DNA from: Anaeromicrobium sediminis
Lineage (GTDB): Bacteria > Bacillota > Clostridia > Peptostreptococcales > Thermotaleaceae
Direction of reading: 5' to 3'
DNA: 64,000 nucleotides
NCBI RefSeq assembly: GCF_002270055.1
Contig: NZ_NIBG01000010.1
Span: 94,990 to 158,989, forward strand
How positions within the stretch are numbered: the first letter of the stretch is position 1; the number at the start of each line of letters is the position of its first letter. Positions 25,834-34,848 of this stretch are shown here, piece by piece. Position numbers and translations under genes: made by a program. A model generated the notes under the pieces. It had not been told where the DNA came from and did no database searches. It saw nothing but the letters and a program-made list of their open reading frames with translations.

Positions 25834-26895
25834 TTATTTCATGTTCATTATAAACTTTTCTAATATATTTTCATATTCCTTCATAGATTCTATGTTTACG
25901 TATTCATTTTTCCCATGCCAATTAGCGCCACTAGGACCAAATTCTATGGCAGGTATATTTAATTTAGAAAAGAATCTAGAATCAGCTGACCCATGCTGAC
26001 CAAATATTTGTGGCTCTTTTTCTGTAGTATCTTTTATTACAGCTTTTAATTTTCTTACATAATCATCATCGATTTTAGTTTTTACCGGGTCTCCTATTAG
26101 ATTAATGGTAGCTTCCCCTTCTATTAAAGAATTTATTTGTTCTAATATTTCCTCCGGTTTTTGCTCAGGTAAAAATCTTATATCTAATGACATGGAACAT
26201 AAATCAGGAACCTTATTATAAGCTTCTCCACCATTTAACTTAGATAAGTTTATGGAAGGACTATCGTATAATTCAGACTTTTCCCTTGAGAAAGGAAGAT
26301 CTAATATATTATTGTATATTTCAAGGGTCTTAGTTATGGCGTTAACCCCTTGCCAAGGTCTACTTCCATGGGCTGATTTTCCATGTATGTCCATATCTAT
26401 TTGTAATATGCCCTTTGCTTGAAGACCAATATTTAAATTTGTAGGTTCTCCACATATTACAAAGTCTCCTAAATACCCCTTCTCCACAAGATATTTAGAG
26501 CAATTTAGGCCTCCTATTTCTTCATCTGTTACAAGTTGCAACATTACTTTACAAGGTAAATCTTTATCCCTTAACCTTATAATAGTTTCCATCAGGGAAG
26601 CACAACCTGCCTTCATATCAGCAGTACCTCTACCATAGAGATTTCCGTCCTTTTCATAGACCTCAAAATCTTCCTTATCTGCGCTTACTATATCTAAATG
26701 ACCATTTAAAACTATGGTCTTTTCTCCATTGCCAATTTCACATACCAACATTTTGTATCCATTGTTCTCTAAAACCTCTGTTTGAATGCCATGCCTTTTT
26801 AAATATGTATCACAATAGTCTAGTACTCCCTTAGAAGAATCCCTATCTAAACTTTGAAATTTTACTAATTCCTTCAATAATTCTAACGATTTCAT
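25834..26895 (-). CDS. M20-family deacylase/peptidase (ArgE/DapE type)
   Basis: 353 aa from ATG 26893-26895 (GGGGG 9 nt upstream; longer in-frame starts lack a site). Dinuclear zinc motifs: NGHLDIVSA (about 64), GRGTADMKAG (about 86), TDEEIGG with the general-base Glu (about 121), and CGEPTNLNIG. The dimerisation domain lies in the middle (from about 160) and the final His in GANWHGKNEY near the end. The family hydrolyses N-acyl or dipeptide amide bonds. It is co-directional with the C26 hydrolase upstream (109-nt gap) and probably shares its sigma-54 promoter, so it may remove acyl or gamma-glutamyl groups in one catabolic route. Substrate unknown. Confidence 0.85.
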   Translation of the reverse strand: MKSLELLKELVKFQSLDRDSSKGVLDYCDTYLKRHGIQTEVLENNGYKMLVCEIGNGEKTIVLNGHLDIVSADKEDFEVYEKDGNLYGRGTADMKAGCASLMETIIRLRDKDLPCKVMLQLVTDEEIGGLNCSKYLVEKGYLGDFVICGEPTNLNIGLQAKGILQIDMDIHGKSAHGSRPWQGVNAITKTLEIYNNILDLPFSREKSELYDSPSINLSKLNGGEAYNKVPDLCSMSLDIRFLPEQKPEEILEQINSLIEGEATINLIGDPVKTKIDDDYVRKLKAVIKDTTEKEPQIFGQHGSADSRFFSKLNIPAIEFGPSGANWHGKNEYVNIESMKEYENILEKFIMNMK

Positions 26896-27004
26896 CCTTA
26901 TTTCCCCCATTACTATGATAGGATGGTTATTAAATATATCACCTATAAAATGAAAAATAATTAAAATTTCCACATGGTTATCTTAAATAACCGTCCAAGT
27001 AAAT

Positions 27005-27736
27005 CTACTTTTTAGCTGCTTCTATTAATTTTTTGAATAAATTTAACATACCTTTATTATTTTTTGCTGCCATCATTTCTGGATGCCATTGAACTCCTAC
27101 AATAAATTCATCTGAATCTATTTCTATAGCCTCAATTACACCGTCTTTAGCCCTTGCTGATACCTTAAATCCATGAGCTACATCTTTAATTGCTTGGTGA
27201 TGAAAAGAGTTTGTCATAACCTTTTCCCCAAGAATATCACATAACTTAGTTCCAGATTCCACATCTACAGTATGGGTTGGTAGATAAGATGTTTTAAATT
27301 GATCATGCTTTATGTTACATCCTTCAATATAAGATAAATCTTGATAATTACTTCCCCCATTAGCTGCATTTAAAATATGATGTCCCCTACAAATTCCTAA
27401 AATTGGCTTTTTTAACTCCATAGCGATTTTTACTAATCTGCAATCAAAATCGTCTCTTTCTGGAAGTATTCCTCCTAACTTTTGAAGAGGTTCTTCTCCA
27501 TATAATAATGGATCTAAATCATGTCCTCCAGATAATATAAGTCCGTCAATTGACTCTATTTGCATTCTAATTAATTCTTCATCATCAGTCATTGGGATAA
27601 TAAAAGGCATTCCCCCAGCCATTTTTACAGCTTGTATATAATCCTCGTTTACATAAGATCTTCTATAACCTGGGAATCTACCCCCATCATCTATAATTAT
27701 ACTTCCTGAAACTCCTATTACTGGTCTCTTACTCAT
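27005..27736 (-). CDS. Class C26 gamma-glutamyl hydrolase (PuuD-like)
   Basis: 243 aa. A class I glutamine-amidotransferase fold used as a stand-alone hydrolase: nucleophile Cys in ILGICRGHHILNAANGG (about 112), and the His-Glu pair in GVQWHPEMMAA (about 218). PuuD-type enzymes cleave gamma-glutamyl-GABA or related gamma-glutamyl amides. The start follows GATGGAGGATG. A sigma-54 -24/-12 element lies 55 nt upstream, and a sigma-54 activator gene is next on the same strand, so expression is most likely inducible by nitrogen or substrate. Confidence 0.88.
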   Translation of the reverse strand: MSKRPVIGVSGSIIIDDGGRFPGYRRSYVNEDYIQAVKMAGGMPFIIPMTDDEELIRMQIESIDGLILSGGHDLDPLLYGEEPLQKLGGILPERDDFDCRLVKIAMELKKPILGICRGHHILNAANGGSNYQDLSYIEGCNIKHDQFKTSYLPTHTVDVESGTKLCDILGEKVMTNSFHHQAIKDVAHGFKVSARAKDGVIEAIEIDSDEFIVGVQWHPEMMAAKNNKGMLNLFKKLIEAAKK

Positions 27737-27790
27737 TCTTCATCCTCCATCTACTTATTCTATTATGAACTTTTAATTATATTATTTCTT

Positions 27791-27809
27791 TTGCAAAATA
27801 TATGCCAAA
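27791..27809 (-). promoter_or_regulatory. Sigma-54 (-24/-12) promoter
   Basis: On the minus strand TTTGGCATATATTTTGCAA contains GG and GC elements with exactly 10 nt between them, as in the consensus TGGCAC-N5-TTGCA. Predicted transcription starts near 27780, about 45 nt before the ATG of the C26 hydrolase. The adjacent activator gene supports the call. Confidence 0.85.
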
Positions 27810-27852
27810 AAAACATTCTTCACATGTTTATAAAATCATACATTTCCCAACC

Positions 27853-27878
27853 CATTCAGAACACTTCATTAATGGGAT
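27853..27878. promoter_or_regulatory. Possible upstream activator site for the sigma-54 regulator
   Basis: Inverted repeat CCCATT-N14-AATGGG (about 27851-27876), about 45 bp upstream of the -24/-12 element. Enhancer sites for this class usually lie 50-150 bp upstream. This is a candidate only. Confidence 0.3.
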
Positions 27879-27900
27879 TTTCCTAGGTCTATAAAAAAAT

Positions 27901-27942
27901 AAGTAAAAAAATCATATTATACTTAACATAATTTTTTTACTT
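27901..27942 (-). terminator. AT-rich hairpin after the sigma-54 regulator gene
   Basis: AAGTAAAAAAAT / ATTTTTTTACTT, 12-bp perfect arms with an 18-nt loop. It probably ends regulator transcription before the sigma-54 promoter. Confidence 0.5.
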
Positions 27943-27998
27943 CATTGTATAAAGTAATAGGATTTTTAGGTTTATATTTAATCCTATTTAACATCCTA

Positions 27999-30005
27999 TT
28001 AGTAATTATTAAGAAATCTTTTTCCCTTTTCCGTAATCTTGCTTCCACCTCTGCCCACATTGGATTCAATTAATTTCAGTTCTTTAAGAACAGATAATAT
28101 CCTTCTTATCTCGCCTTCCGTCATATGATTTTCCCTTTTCTTTAGCATTTCACAAATCTTACTTCTTCCTATGGAACTATTTTTATGACAGGAGTCTAAA
28201 ATTACACTTAACACATCTAATATGTTTTTCATAAGAAAGGATTCTTTTAAGGTTTCCACTATATCTTCCATATTATCCTCCACTATTTTAATATAGGGAG
28301 GCAAGTCATGAAAGTTTACGTACTTAACATTCATAACATCTAAATAGGCCGCTACATTTTGCAGTTCTCTTATGTTTCCCGGCCATTCATAGTTAAGTAA
28401 TATATCCTCTGATTCATTGCTTAAAGTAATATTCTCTTTTGCAAAATTCATAAGAAGATCTATAATGTCCTCTTGCCTCTCTTTTAAAGGAGGTATGTAT
28501 AGGGGAAGTACGTTTATTCTATAAAATAAATCCTTTCTGAAATTTCCCTTTTCAACCATTTCTATTAGGTTTTTATGGGTCGCTACAATAACTCTCACGT
28601 CTATATCTATTATATTTTGAGAACCTACACGCATTATTTGCCTTTCCTGCAATACCCTTAATAATTTAGTTTGCAATAAGGATGACATATCTCCTATTTC
28701 ATCTAAAAATAAAGTCCCATTATGGGCTTGTTCAAATAAACCTGTCTTTCCTTGTTTTAATCCACCAGTAAAACTCCCTGCCTCATATCCAAATAACTCA
28801 CTTTCAAGTAGGGTTTCTGGTAGGGCTGCACAATTTACAGCAATAAAGGGTTGATCTTTTCTGTCTGATTCATTATGGATAGATTGGGCAAATAGCTCTT
28901 TTCCCGTACCACTTTCTCCACTTATTAAAACAGTTAGATTTGATTTAGCAATTTTTTTAGCTAGATTTATTGTCTTTACCATTTTTTCTGACTTAGTTAA
29001 TATCATATTGAAATCATATTTTGCAATTTGTCCCTTTTGCCTTAATTTTTCACTTAGGTTTTGCTCTAATTGTTTTATATGGGTTATATCTCTAAAATTA
29101 TAGTATATGCCAGAATTATGGCCATAATAGTTCACTTCATGTTTATTTACTACTAAATATTTATTATTATATATAAAAACTTCGTCCTTTAGTTCTTTAC
29201 TATATAAAATTTTACTAAGTCCCTCATCAATTACATTTTCTATATTAACGTGAACCACATTATCATTAATTGACAATATGTTTTTCATATTTTCATTGCA
29301 TATGATTATATTGCCCTCCACATCTGTAAGAAGGATGCCATCTTGAGATAAATTTATTAAGGTATGCAATTCCTCATTTTTTATGAATAATTTCTTTATA
29401 GTTTCCTTAACACCAGAACTTAAGCTTACTATCTTATTAGAATAACTTAGTAACCTCTTTGAAATTTCCTTATTACTCACTTTTAATAGACTCATTATCT
29501 GAACAAAGGTAGATATATCTATACAACGTTGCCCCACATCGATTATATTCTCTATATGTTTAGGAACATGATCTATTTCTCCTGGAGTTATGGCTATTTT
29601 TAAATCATCATATTCTTTCCCGTCTTCATAGGGAATTAAATTTACATTATTAACTCCTATTCTATATAAAAGGGATACGGTAGCCAAAGTGGTTTCCTTT
29701 GCATCATTTACCACTAACACATCTATTCCCTTTGGTATGGAAAAAACCTTATATATGTATCGTTCTTCTAAAGTTCTATTAATAACTATAATATTACTCT
29801 TATTTTTTACTCTTTTCACTATTTTAGGTGCCACTTCTTGTATCATTACTAGAACCACATCATCTTCAATCATTTCATCTTGTCCTAGTTCATTTAGATA
29901 ATAATTATTAATTTCCACGTAATCTTCAAATATTTTATAAACATTATCTCTTAAATATTTGGCAACTATGGAATTAGACCTGGTTACTATTCCTATACTC
30001 TTCAT
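27999..30005 (-). CDS. Sigma-54-dependent transcriptional activator with PrpR_N and PAS domains
   Basis: 668 aa. Order: PrpR_N-like ligand-sensing domain (about 1-190), PAS (about 205-320), AAA+ (about 335-560) with Walker A GESGTGKE, a sigma-54 contact loop reading GSFTGG, Walker [12 protein letters not shown], and the R-finger region [11 protein letters not shown]. The C-terminus (about 590-668) looks like a winged helix ([30 protein letters not shown]) instead of the usual Fis-type helix-turn-helix. The contact loop differs from the canonical GAFTGA at two positions. Its target is most likely the sigma-54 promoter at 27791-27809 for the C26-M20 pair. Start after AAGGAG. Confidence 0.9.
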   Translation of the reverse strand: MKSIGIVTRSNSIVAKYLRDNVYKIFEDYVEINNYYLNELGQDEMIEDDVVLVMIQEVAPKIVKRVKNKSNIIVINRTLEERYIYKVFSIPKGIDVLVVNDAKETTLATVSLLYRIGVNNVNLIPYEDGKEYDDLKIAITPGEIDHVPKHIENIIDVGQRCIDISTFVQIMSLLKVSNKEISKRLLSYSNKIVSLSSGVKETIKKLFIKNEELHTLINLSQDGILLTDVEGNIIICNENMKNILSINDNVVHVNIENVIDEGLSKILYSKELKDEVFIYNNKYLVVNKHEVNYYGHNSGIYYNFRDITHIKQLEQNLSEKLRQKGQIAKYDFNMILTKSEKMVKTINLAKKIAKSNLTVLISGESGTGKELFAQSIHNESDRKDQPFIAVNCAALPETLLESELFGYEAGSFTGGLKQGKTGLFEQAHNGTLFLDEIGDMSSLLQTKLLRVLQERQIMRVGSQNIIDIDVRVIVATHKNLIEMVEKGNFRKDLFYRINVLPLYIPPLKERQEDIIDLLMNFAKENITLSNESEDILLNYEWPGNIRELQNVAAYLDVMNVKYVNFHDLPPYIKIVEDNMEDIVETLKESFLMKNILDVLSVILDSCHKNSSIGRSKICEMLKKRENHMTEGEIRRILSVLKELKLIESNVGRGGSKITEKGKRFLNNY

Positions 30006-30228
30006 CGGATTCTCCTTTATATTATCCCTATCCCTTGTGAAAATCTATAGTAGGTTGTTTTATAATTGAATTTTAATTCTATGGGTATACTTTACTACGA
30101 AATTAAATGAAATTTCAAGTTCATTAGATAAAATATTAAAAATAGACTCTAAAAAAACAAGTTAGAATAATTTTTTTACCTTGTCTTCTAATTTAATAAG
30201 TTATATTTATAGACTCTTTTAACAATCT

Positions 30229-30258
30229 TTGACTCTTATTAATTCCATTATTTATGCT
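30229..30258 (+). promoter_or_regulatory. Probable sigma-A promoter of the ABC exporter genes
   Basis: TTGACT (30229-30234) and TATGCT (30253-30258) with an 18-nt spacer, about 43 nt before the first start codon. Confidence 0.45.
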
Positions 30259-30300
30259 AAAACTAATTATTATTAAAACTAGAGAAAGGTATGTATTTAT

Positions 30301-32037
30301 ATGGATAATTTGAAGTTTGTTTTTAATTATGTGAAAAAGTACAAAAAAGAAATTATACTGGGACCTTTTTTACTAATCTTAGCTTCTGCTCTAGATCTAC
30401 TCCAGCCTTTTTTAATGAGTAGTATAATAGATGTGGGTATCCCTAATAAGGATGTGAACCTCATTAAGAACATAGGTATCACCATGGTAATACTTGTAGG
30501 CCTTAGTTTACTTGCAGGAATAATTAGTAATATATTAGCTGCCGTCGCCTCACAAAGTGTAGCAACAGACTTACGTAATGACACTTTCAAAAAACTTCTG
30601 AGCTTATCCTACAGAAACCTAGACGATTTAGATACGGGTAAAACTATTACTATTATGACTAATGATATAACCCAGGTTCAAAACTTAATATTAATAACCT
30701 TAAATATGTTTATTAAGGCTCCTATCTTAGCCATAGGTAGTGTCATAATGGCCTTTGTCACTAGTAAAGATTTATCTTGGATTTTACTCGTTGTAATTCC
30801 CATAATATTCATATTCATATTCTCCATATTGAAAAGGGCTTATCCCCTTTATATGGCCGTTCAAAAAACTATTGATAAATTCAACGCCTACATAGAAGAA
30901 AACTTATCTGGAATCAGATTGGTAAAAGCATTTGTAAGTTACAGATATGAAGAGAAGAAATTCAATAATATTAATGAAAAGCTTAGAAATGCAAATTTAA
31001 AAGCAAATAGATTTATTATATTAATACTACCTGTAATAATGCTCATCATAAATTTCAGTACCATATCCATACTTTGGTTTGGAGGTAAATATGTAATAGA
31101 TGGAAGAATGGACATAGGACAAATTATGGCCTTTAATAATTATTTACTTCAAATTTTAGCATCCATAATGATTCTAGGTATGCTATTTATCACTTTATCT
31201 AGAGCCCAAGCATCCATGGAAAGAATTAAAGAATTTACTGAAATTGAAAATACAGACTTTGAGGATTCAAACCCTGTAAACAAATTAAGTTCCAAAGGCA
31301 GTATTTCCTTTAAGGATGTGAGCTTTAGCTATTCAAAGGATAAAGAAAAATGTATCTTAAAAAAGCTTAATTTTCAAATTGATTCTGGTGAAACAGTGGG
31401 CATAATCGGTAGTACAGGCAGTGGCAAAACTACTTTAGCCAATTTAATAGCCGGTCTTTATGAACCTACAATAGGCGAAATATATCTAGGGGACAAGGAA
31501 GTAAAAACTATACATAAGGAAGATTTAAGATCACATGTGGGCTTAGCTCCCCAAAAGGCCTTTTTATTTTCTGGATCTATAGAAGAAAATCTCTATCTAT
31601 CTAATGAAAATGCTTCTTCAGATGACTTAGAAAAGGCCGCAATCATATCTGATGCCATTGAGTTTATCAATCAAAAACCAGATAAATTTAATTACTTTAT
31701 AGAAGAAGAGGGCAATAATTTATCTGGCGGTCAAAAACAACGTTTAAATATAGCCAGGGCTGTAGTTAAAAATCCATCTATCCTAATACTAGATGACAGC
31801 ACTAGTGCTGTAGATGCTCAAACAGAAGTAAATATACATTCTAATATAAAAAAATATATGAACTCCACTACAAATTTAATAATTACACAAAAGATTTCTT
31901 CCATATTAGATGCTGATAAGATCATTGTGTTGAATAAGGGTAAAATAGATGGAATTGGAACTCATAATGACCTATTAGAAAATAGTCATGTTTACAAAAG
32001 TATATATGATTCTCAAATAGGAAAGGATGTATCCTAA
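30301..32037 (+). CDS. ABC exporter half-transporter A
   Basis: 578 aa. Type IV exporter layout: six-helix transmembrane domain (about 15-300) fused to an ATPase domain (about 335-575) with Walker A GSTGSGKTT, signature LSGGQKQR and Walker B ILILDDSTSAVD. The Walker B is followed by Asp, not the catalytic Glu (DDSTS in place of DEATS), and the switch His is replaced (IITQKIS in place of IAHR). So this half probably carries the degenerate ATP site of a heterodimer, as in BmrC/LmrC-type pairs. The partner starts at 32037 in a TAATG overlap. Substrate: drug or lipid-like compounds, unknown. Confidence 0.93.
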   Translation: MDNLKFVFNYVKKYKKEIILGPFLLILASALDLLQPFLMSSIIDVGIPNKDVNLIKNIGITMVILVGLSLLAGIISNILAAVASQSVATDLRNDTFKKLLSLSYRNLDDLDTGKTITIMTNDITQVQNLILITLNMFIKAPILAIGSVIMAFVTSKDLSWILLVVIPIIFIFIFSILKRAYPLYMAVQKTIDKFNAYIEENLSGIRLVKAFVSYRYEEKKFNNINEKLRNANLKANRFIILILPVIMLIINFSTISILWFGGKYVIDGRMDIGQIMAFNNYLLQILASIMILGMLFITLSRAQASMERIKEFTEIENTDFEDSNPVNKLSSKGSISFKDVSFSYSKDKEKCILKKLNFQIDSGETVGIIGSTGSGKTTLANLIAGLYEPTIGEIYLGDKEVKTIHKEDLRSHVGLAPQKAFLFSGSIEENLYLSNENASSDDLEKAAIISDAIEFINQKPDKFNYFIEEEGNNLSGGQKQRLNIARAVVKNPSILILDDSTSAVDAQTEVNIHSNIKKYMNSTTNLIITQKISSILDADKIIVLNKGKIDGIGTHNDLLENSHVYKSIYDSQIGKDVS

Positions 32038-33773
32038 TGAAAGTAAAAAGTTCTTTTAGAAGCCTTTGGAAATACTTGAGCATATATAAGAAAAATATTT
32101 TCCTTATCCTTATATTAATATTGTGTACCACCTTGTTATCCCTAGCTGGTCCATATCTAATGGGATACCTAATAGATAATGGTATATTAAAGGGTAATTT
32201 AGATTTAGTAGTAAAATATTTAACTATTCTAGGATTTATTTATTTATTAAACAGTTTATCAAGTTGGCTACAAAATTATTTGATGACTGGAGTAGCCCAA
32301 AATTCTGTGAAAAAACTACGTGAAGATGTTTTTGAAAAGGTAGAATCCCTTCCACTGAATTATTTTGATACTCGCCCCATTGGAGATGTAATGAGTAGAA
32401 TGACTAATGACATAGATTTAATAAGTAATAGCTTAACTCAAACTTTTATCCAAGTAATATCCAGTGTTCTTACTGTAACTGGAATATTAATTGTAATGTT
32501 TTCTCTAAATTGGATATTGGCCTTAAGTTTAGGCCTTAGTATACCTATAATTTTAGGATTGGCCCTTTTATTTTCTGCCCGAGTAAAGGATAATTTTACA
32601 AAGCAACAAGAAAGCTTAGGAACTCTAAACGGAGTAATAAAGGAAGGTGTAAAGGGACAAAAGGTCCTTCGAGTATTTGGTGCAGAACATCATTTCTTTG
32701 AGAGGTTTGAAAAGGCCAATGCTTCCCTTAAACACAATGGCATAAAGGCCCAAGCCGTATCTAGTTCCATGACTGGAATTATGAACTTTATAAACAATGC
32801 CAGCTTTGCCATAGTAGTACTAATAGGAGGTATATTAGCCGCCAGAGACTATATTACCATAGGATTAATCACAAGTTTCATAAATTATGCAAGACAATTC
32901 ACAAGGCCCCTTGGCCAGTTAGCTGGCCAGTATAGTCAAATTCAATCAGCTATGGCCAGTACGGATAGGGTATTTGAAATCTTAAATGAAGAATCAGAAG
33001 CTAACATAGATGATCCTATAGATAAATCCTATTCTATAGATGGAGAAGTAATCTTTAAAGATGTGAGTTTTTCCTATGATAAAAAAGTTCCAATCCTTCG
33101 TAACATTAGTTTTAATATAAAACCTGGAAAAACAATGGCCATTGTAGGACCTACTGGTTCAGGTAAAACTACCATAATAAATTTACTTACTCGATTTTAC
33201 GAAATTGATGAGGGAAAAATATATGTGGATGATAAATCCATAAAGGATATTCCTAAAAATCAGCTGAGATCACGACTGGGAATAGTTCTTCAAAACAACT
33301 ATATATTTTCTGGGACTATAAAAGATAATATCCTATATGGAAAGGAAGATGCCACAAATGAAGAAGTAATTAATGCAGCAAAGGCAGCCAACGTACACGA
33401 TTTCATAGAGTCCATGCCTAATGGCTACGACACTAAAGTTGGAAAAGGCGGCGGTATCCTAAGTGAGGGCCAAAAACAATTATTATCCATAGCCAGGACT
33501 ATTCTTTCTGACCCAGATGTTCTAATATTAGATGAAGCTACTAGTAGTATTGATACAAAAACAGAATTACAAGTTCAAAATGCCCTTTCAAAATTAATGA
33601 GCCATAGGACTAGCTTCGTAATAGCTCACAGATTGAAAACCATAAAAAATGCGGACACTATTTTAGTTATCAAAGCCGGTGAAAAAATAGAAGAAGGTAA
33701 TCACAATGAACTTATGGATAAAGAAGGATTTTATTATACACTATATACTTCTCAAATGAAAAACATGAAATAA
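32037..33773 (+). CDS. ABC exporter half-transporter B
   Basis: 578 aa, same layout as the gene before it: six helices, then an ATPase domain with Walker A GPTGSGKTT, Walker B VLILDEATSSID with the catalytic Glu, and the switch His in FVIAHRLKT. Its signature is LSEGQKQ rather than LSGGQ. Because ATP sites form between the Walker motifs of one half and the signature of the other, the pair has one consensus and one degenerate site. The start overlaps the upstream stop by one base, so translation is coupled. Confidence 0.93.
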   Translation: MKVKSSFRSLWKYLSIYKKNIFLILILILCTTLLSLAGPYLMGYLIDNGILKGNLDLVVKYLTILGFIYLLNSLSSWLQNYLMTGVAQNSVKKLREDVFEKVESLPLNYFDTRPIGDVMSRMTNDIDLISNSLTQTFIQVISSVLTVTGILIVMFSLNWILALSLGLSIPIILGLALLFSARVKDNFTKQQESLGTLNGVIKEGVKGQKVLRVFGAEHHFFERFEKANASLKHNGIKAQAVSSSMTGIMNFINNASFAIVVLIGGILAARDYITIGLITSFINYARQFTRPLGQLAGQYSQIQSAMASTDRVFEILNEESEANIDDPIDKSYSIDGEVIFKDVSFSYDKKVPILRNISFNIKPGKTMAIVGPTGSGKTTIINLLTRFYEIDEGKIYVDDKSIKDIPKNQLRSRLGIVLQNNYIFSGTIKDNILYGKEDATNEEVINAAKAANVHDFIESMPNGYDTKVGKGGGILSEGQKQLLSIARTILSDPDVLILDEATSSIDTKTELQVQNALSKLMSHRTSFVIAHRLKTIKNADTILVIKAGEKIEEGNHNELMDKEGFYYTLYTSQMKNMK

Positions 33774-33810
33774 GCCAGTTTTAAACTATTTAATATAAAT
33801 GTGAAAAATC

Positions 33811-33845
33811 AAAGTAGGATGGTTATTACTAACCATCCTACTTTT
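33811..33845. terminator. Bidirectional terminator between ABC and DMT genes
   Basis: Perfect 15-bp stem AAAGTAGGATGGTTA / TAACCATCCTACTTT with a TTAC loop; its right end touches the stop of the minus-strand transporter gene. Confidence 0.9.
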
Positions 33846-34740
33846 AGTGACTATCCTTCTCCCCTTTGGATTTAATAAATTCCAATTTAGTTTCAGTAAT
33901 TATAATTCCTACAAAAATCACTATACATCCTAAGACCATTTCCCTTGTCATTATTTCTCCCAATATGTATACCCCTAAAATAGTTCCAAATACAGACTCT
34001 AAGGACAATATTATGGCCGTGTGAGTTGATGATGTATATTTTTGAGCCACGTTTTGAACAGTGTAGGCAAACACGGTTCCTACTATGGCTAAATATAAAG
34101 CCGGCTTTAAAGTATTAGGCTGTAAAATATATTCACTTCCCTCTAGTACTAGGGCAGATACTAGAAATAATATGGCCGTTACACCAAATTGAACTATACT
34201 AAGGACAATAGGTTCCATATCCTTTGCAAAATACCCAATAGATACAATATGGCCTGCAAAGAAGATAGCACAGCATAAGGTAAGAATATCCCCCTTATTT
34301 AAAGCACCTATAGAGAAACTTCCATCTATAGTTAAAAATCCAATTCCTACCAAGGCCAATACGGCACCTATTATGGAATAACTGTCTGGTCGTTTCTTAT
34401 GTAGTATCCAAACTAAAAATGGAACTATTACCACATATACGGCAGTTAAAAAGGCCTGCTTTGAAGCGGTAGTGTATATAAGTCCTATAGTTTGGATTAA
34501 GAGAGCTAAATAAAGCATTACTCCTATAATAGCCCCTGCCTTAATCTCTGATTTATTAGACTGTCTAAGTTTCTTGTTAAATATGGCTCCTAATATGACT
34601 GTTGCCAAAATGAATCTAAGGGCCATAAATCCTAAAGGCTTTGCATGGGATAAGGTATCCTTTATGACTACAAAGGTAGAACCCCAAGCCAAAGCTACTA
34701 AAACTAATGATAAATCTGCATATAACCATTTTTTATTCAT
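33844..34740 (-). CDS. EamA/DMT-family transporter
   Basis: 298 aa with about ten hydrophobic helices in two repeated halves. The first half shows LVLVALAWGSTFVVIKD and MALRFILATVILG, and the second ends SLESVFGTILGVYILGE, both typical of the EamA drug/metabolite transporter family (YdcZ/RhaT type exporters of amino acids, metabolites or drugs). The substrate cannot be predicted. Ribosome binding site GGGGAGGA. It stands alone, with terminators on both sides. Confidence 0.9.
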   Translation of the reverse strand: MNKKWLYADLSLVLVALAWGSTFVVIKDTLSHAKPLGFMALRFILATVILGAIFNKKLRQSNKSEIKAGAIIGVMLYLALLIQTIGLIYTTASKQAFLTAVYVVIVPFLVWILHKKRPDSYSIIGAVLALVGIGFLTIDGSFSIGALNKGDILTLCCAIFFAGHIVSIGYFAKDMEPIVLSIVQFGVTAILFLVSALVLEGSEYILQPNTLKPALYLAIVGTVFAYTVQNVAQKYTSSTHTAIILSLESVFGTILGVYILGEIMTREMVLGCIVIFVGIIITETKLEFIKSKGEKDSH

Positions 34741-34810
34741 ATAAAATCCTCCCCTATAAAATATACCCCATTTATATTTTATATATTAATCCAAAAAATC
34801 CTTTATATAT

Positions 34811-34848
34811 AAAAAACTAACTGGAATATTCTTTCCAGTTAGTTTTTT
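34811..34848 (-). terminator. Terminator of the xrtK-MSEP operon
   Basis: Perfect 15-bp stem AAAAAACTAACTGGA / TCCAGTTAGTTTTTT, which includes the stop codon of the MSEP-CTERM gene. Confidence 0.9.
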
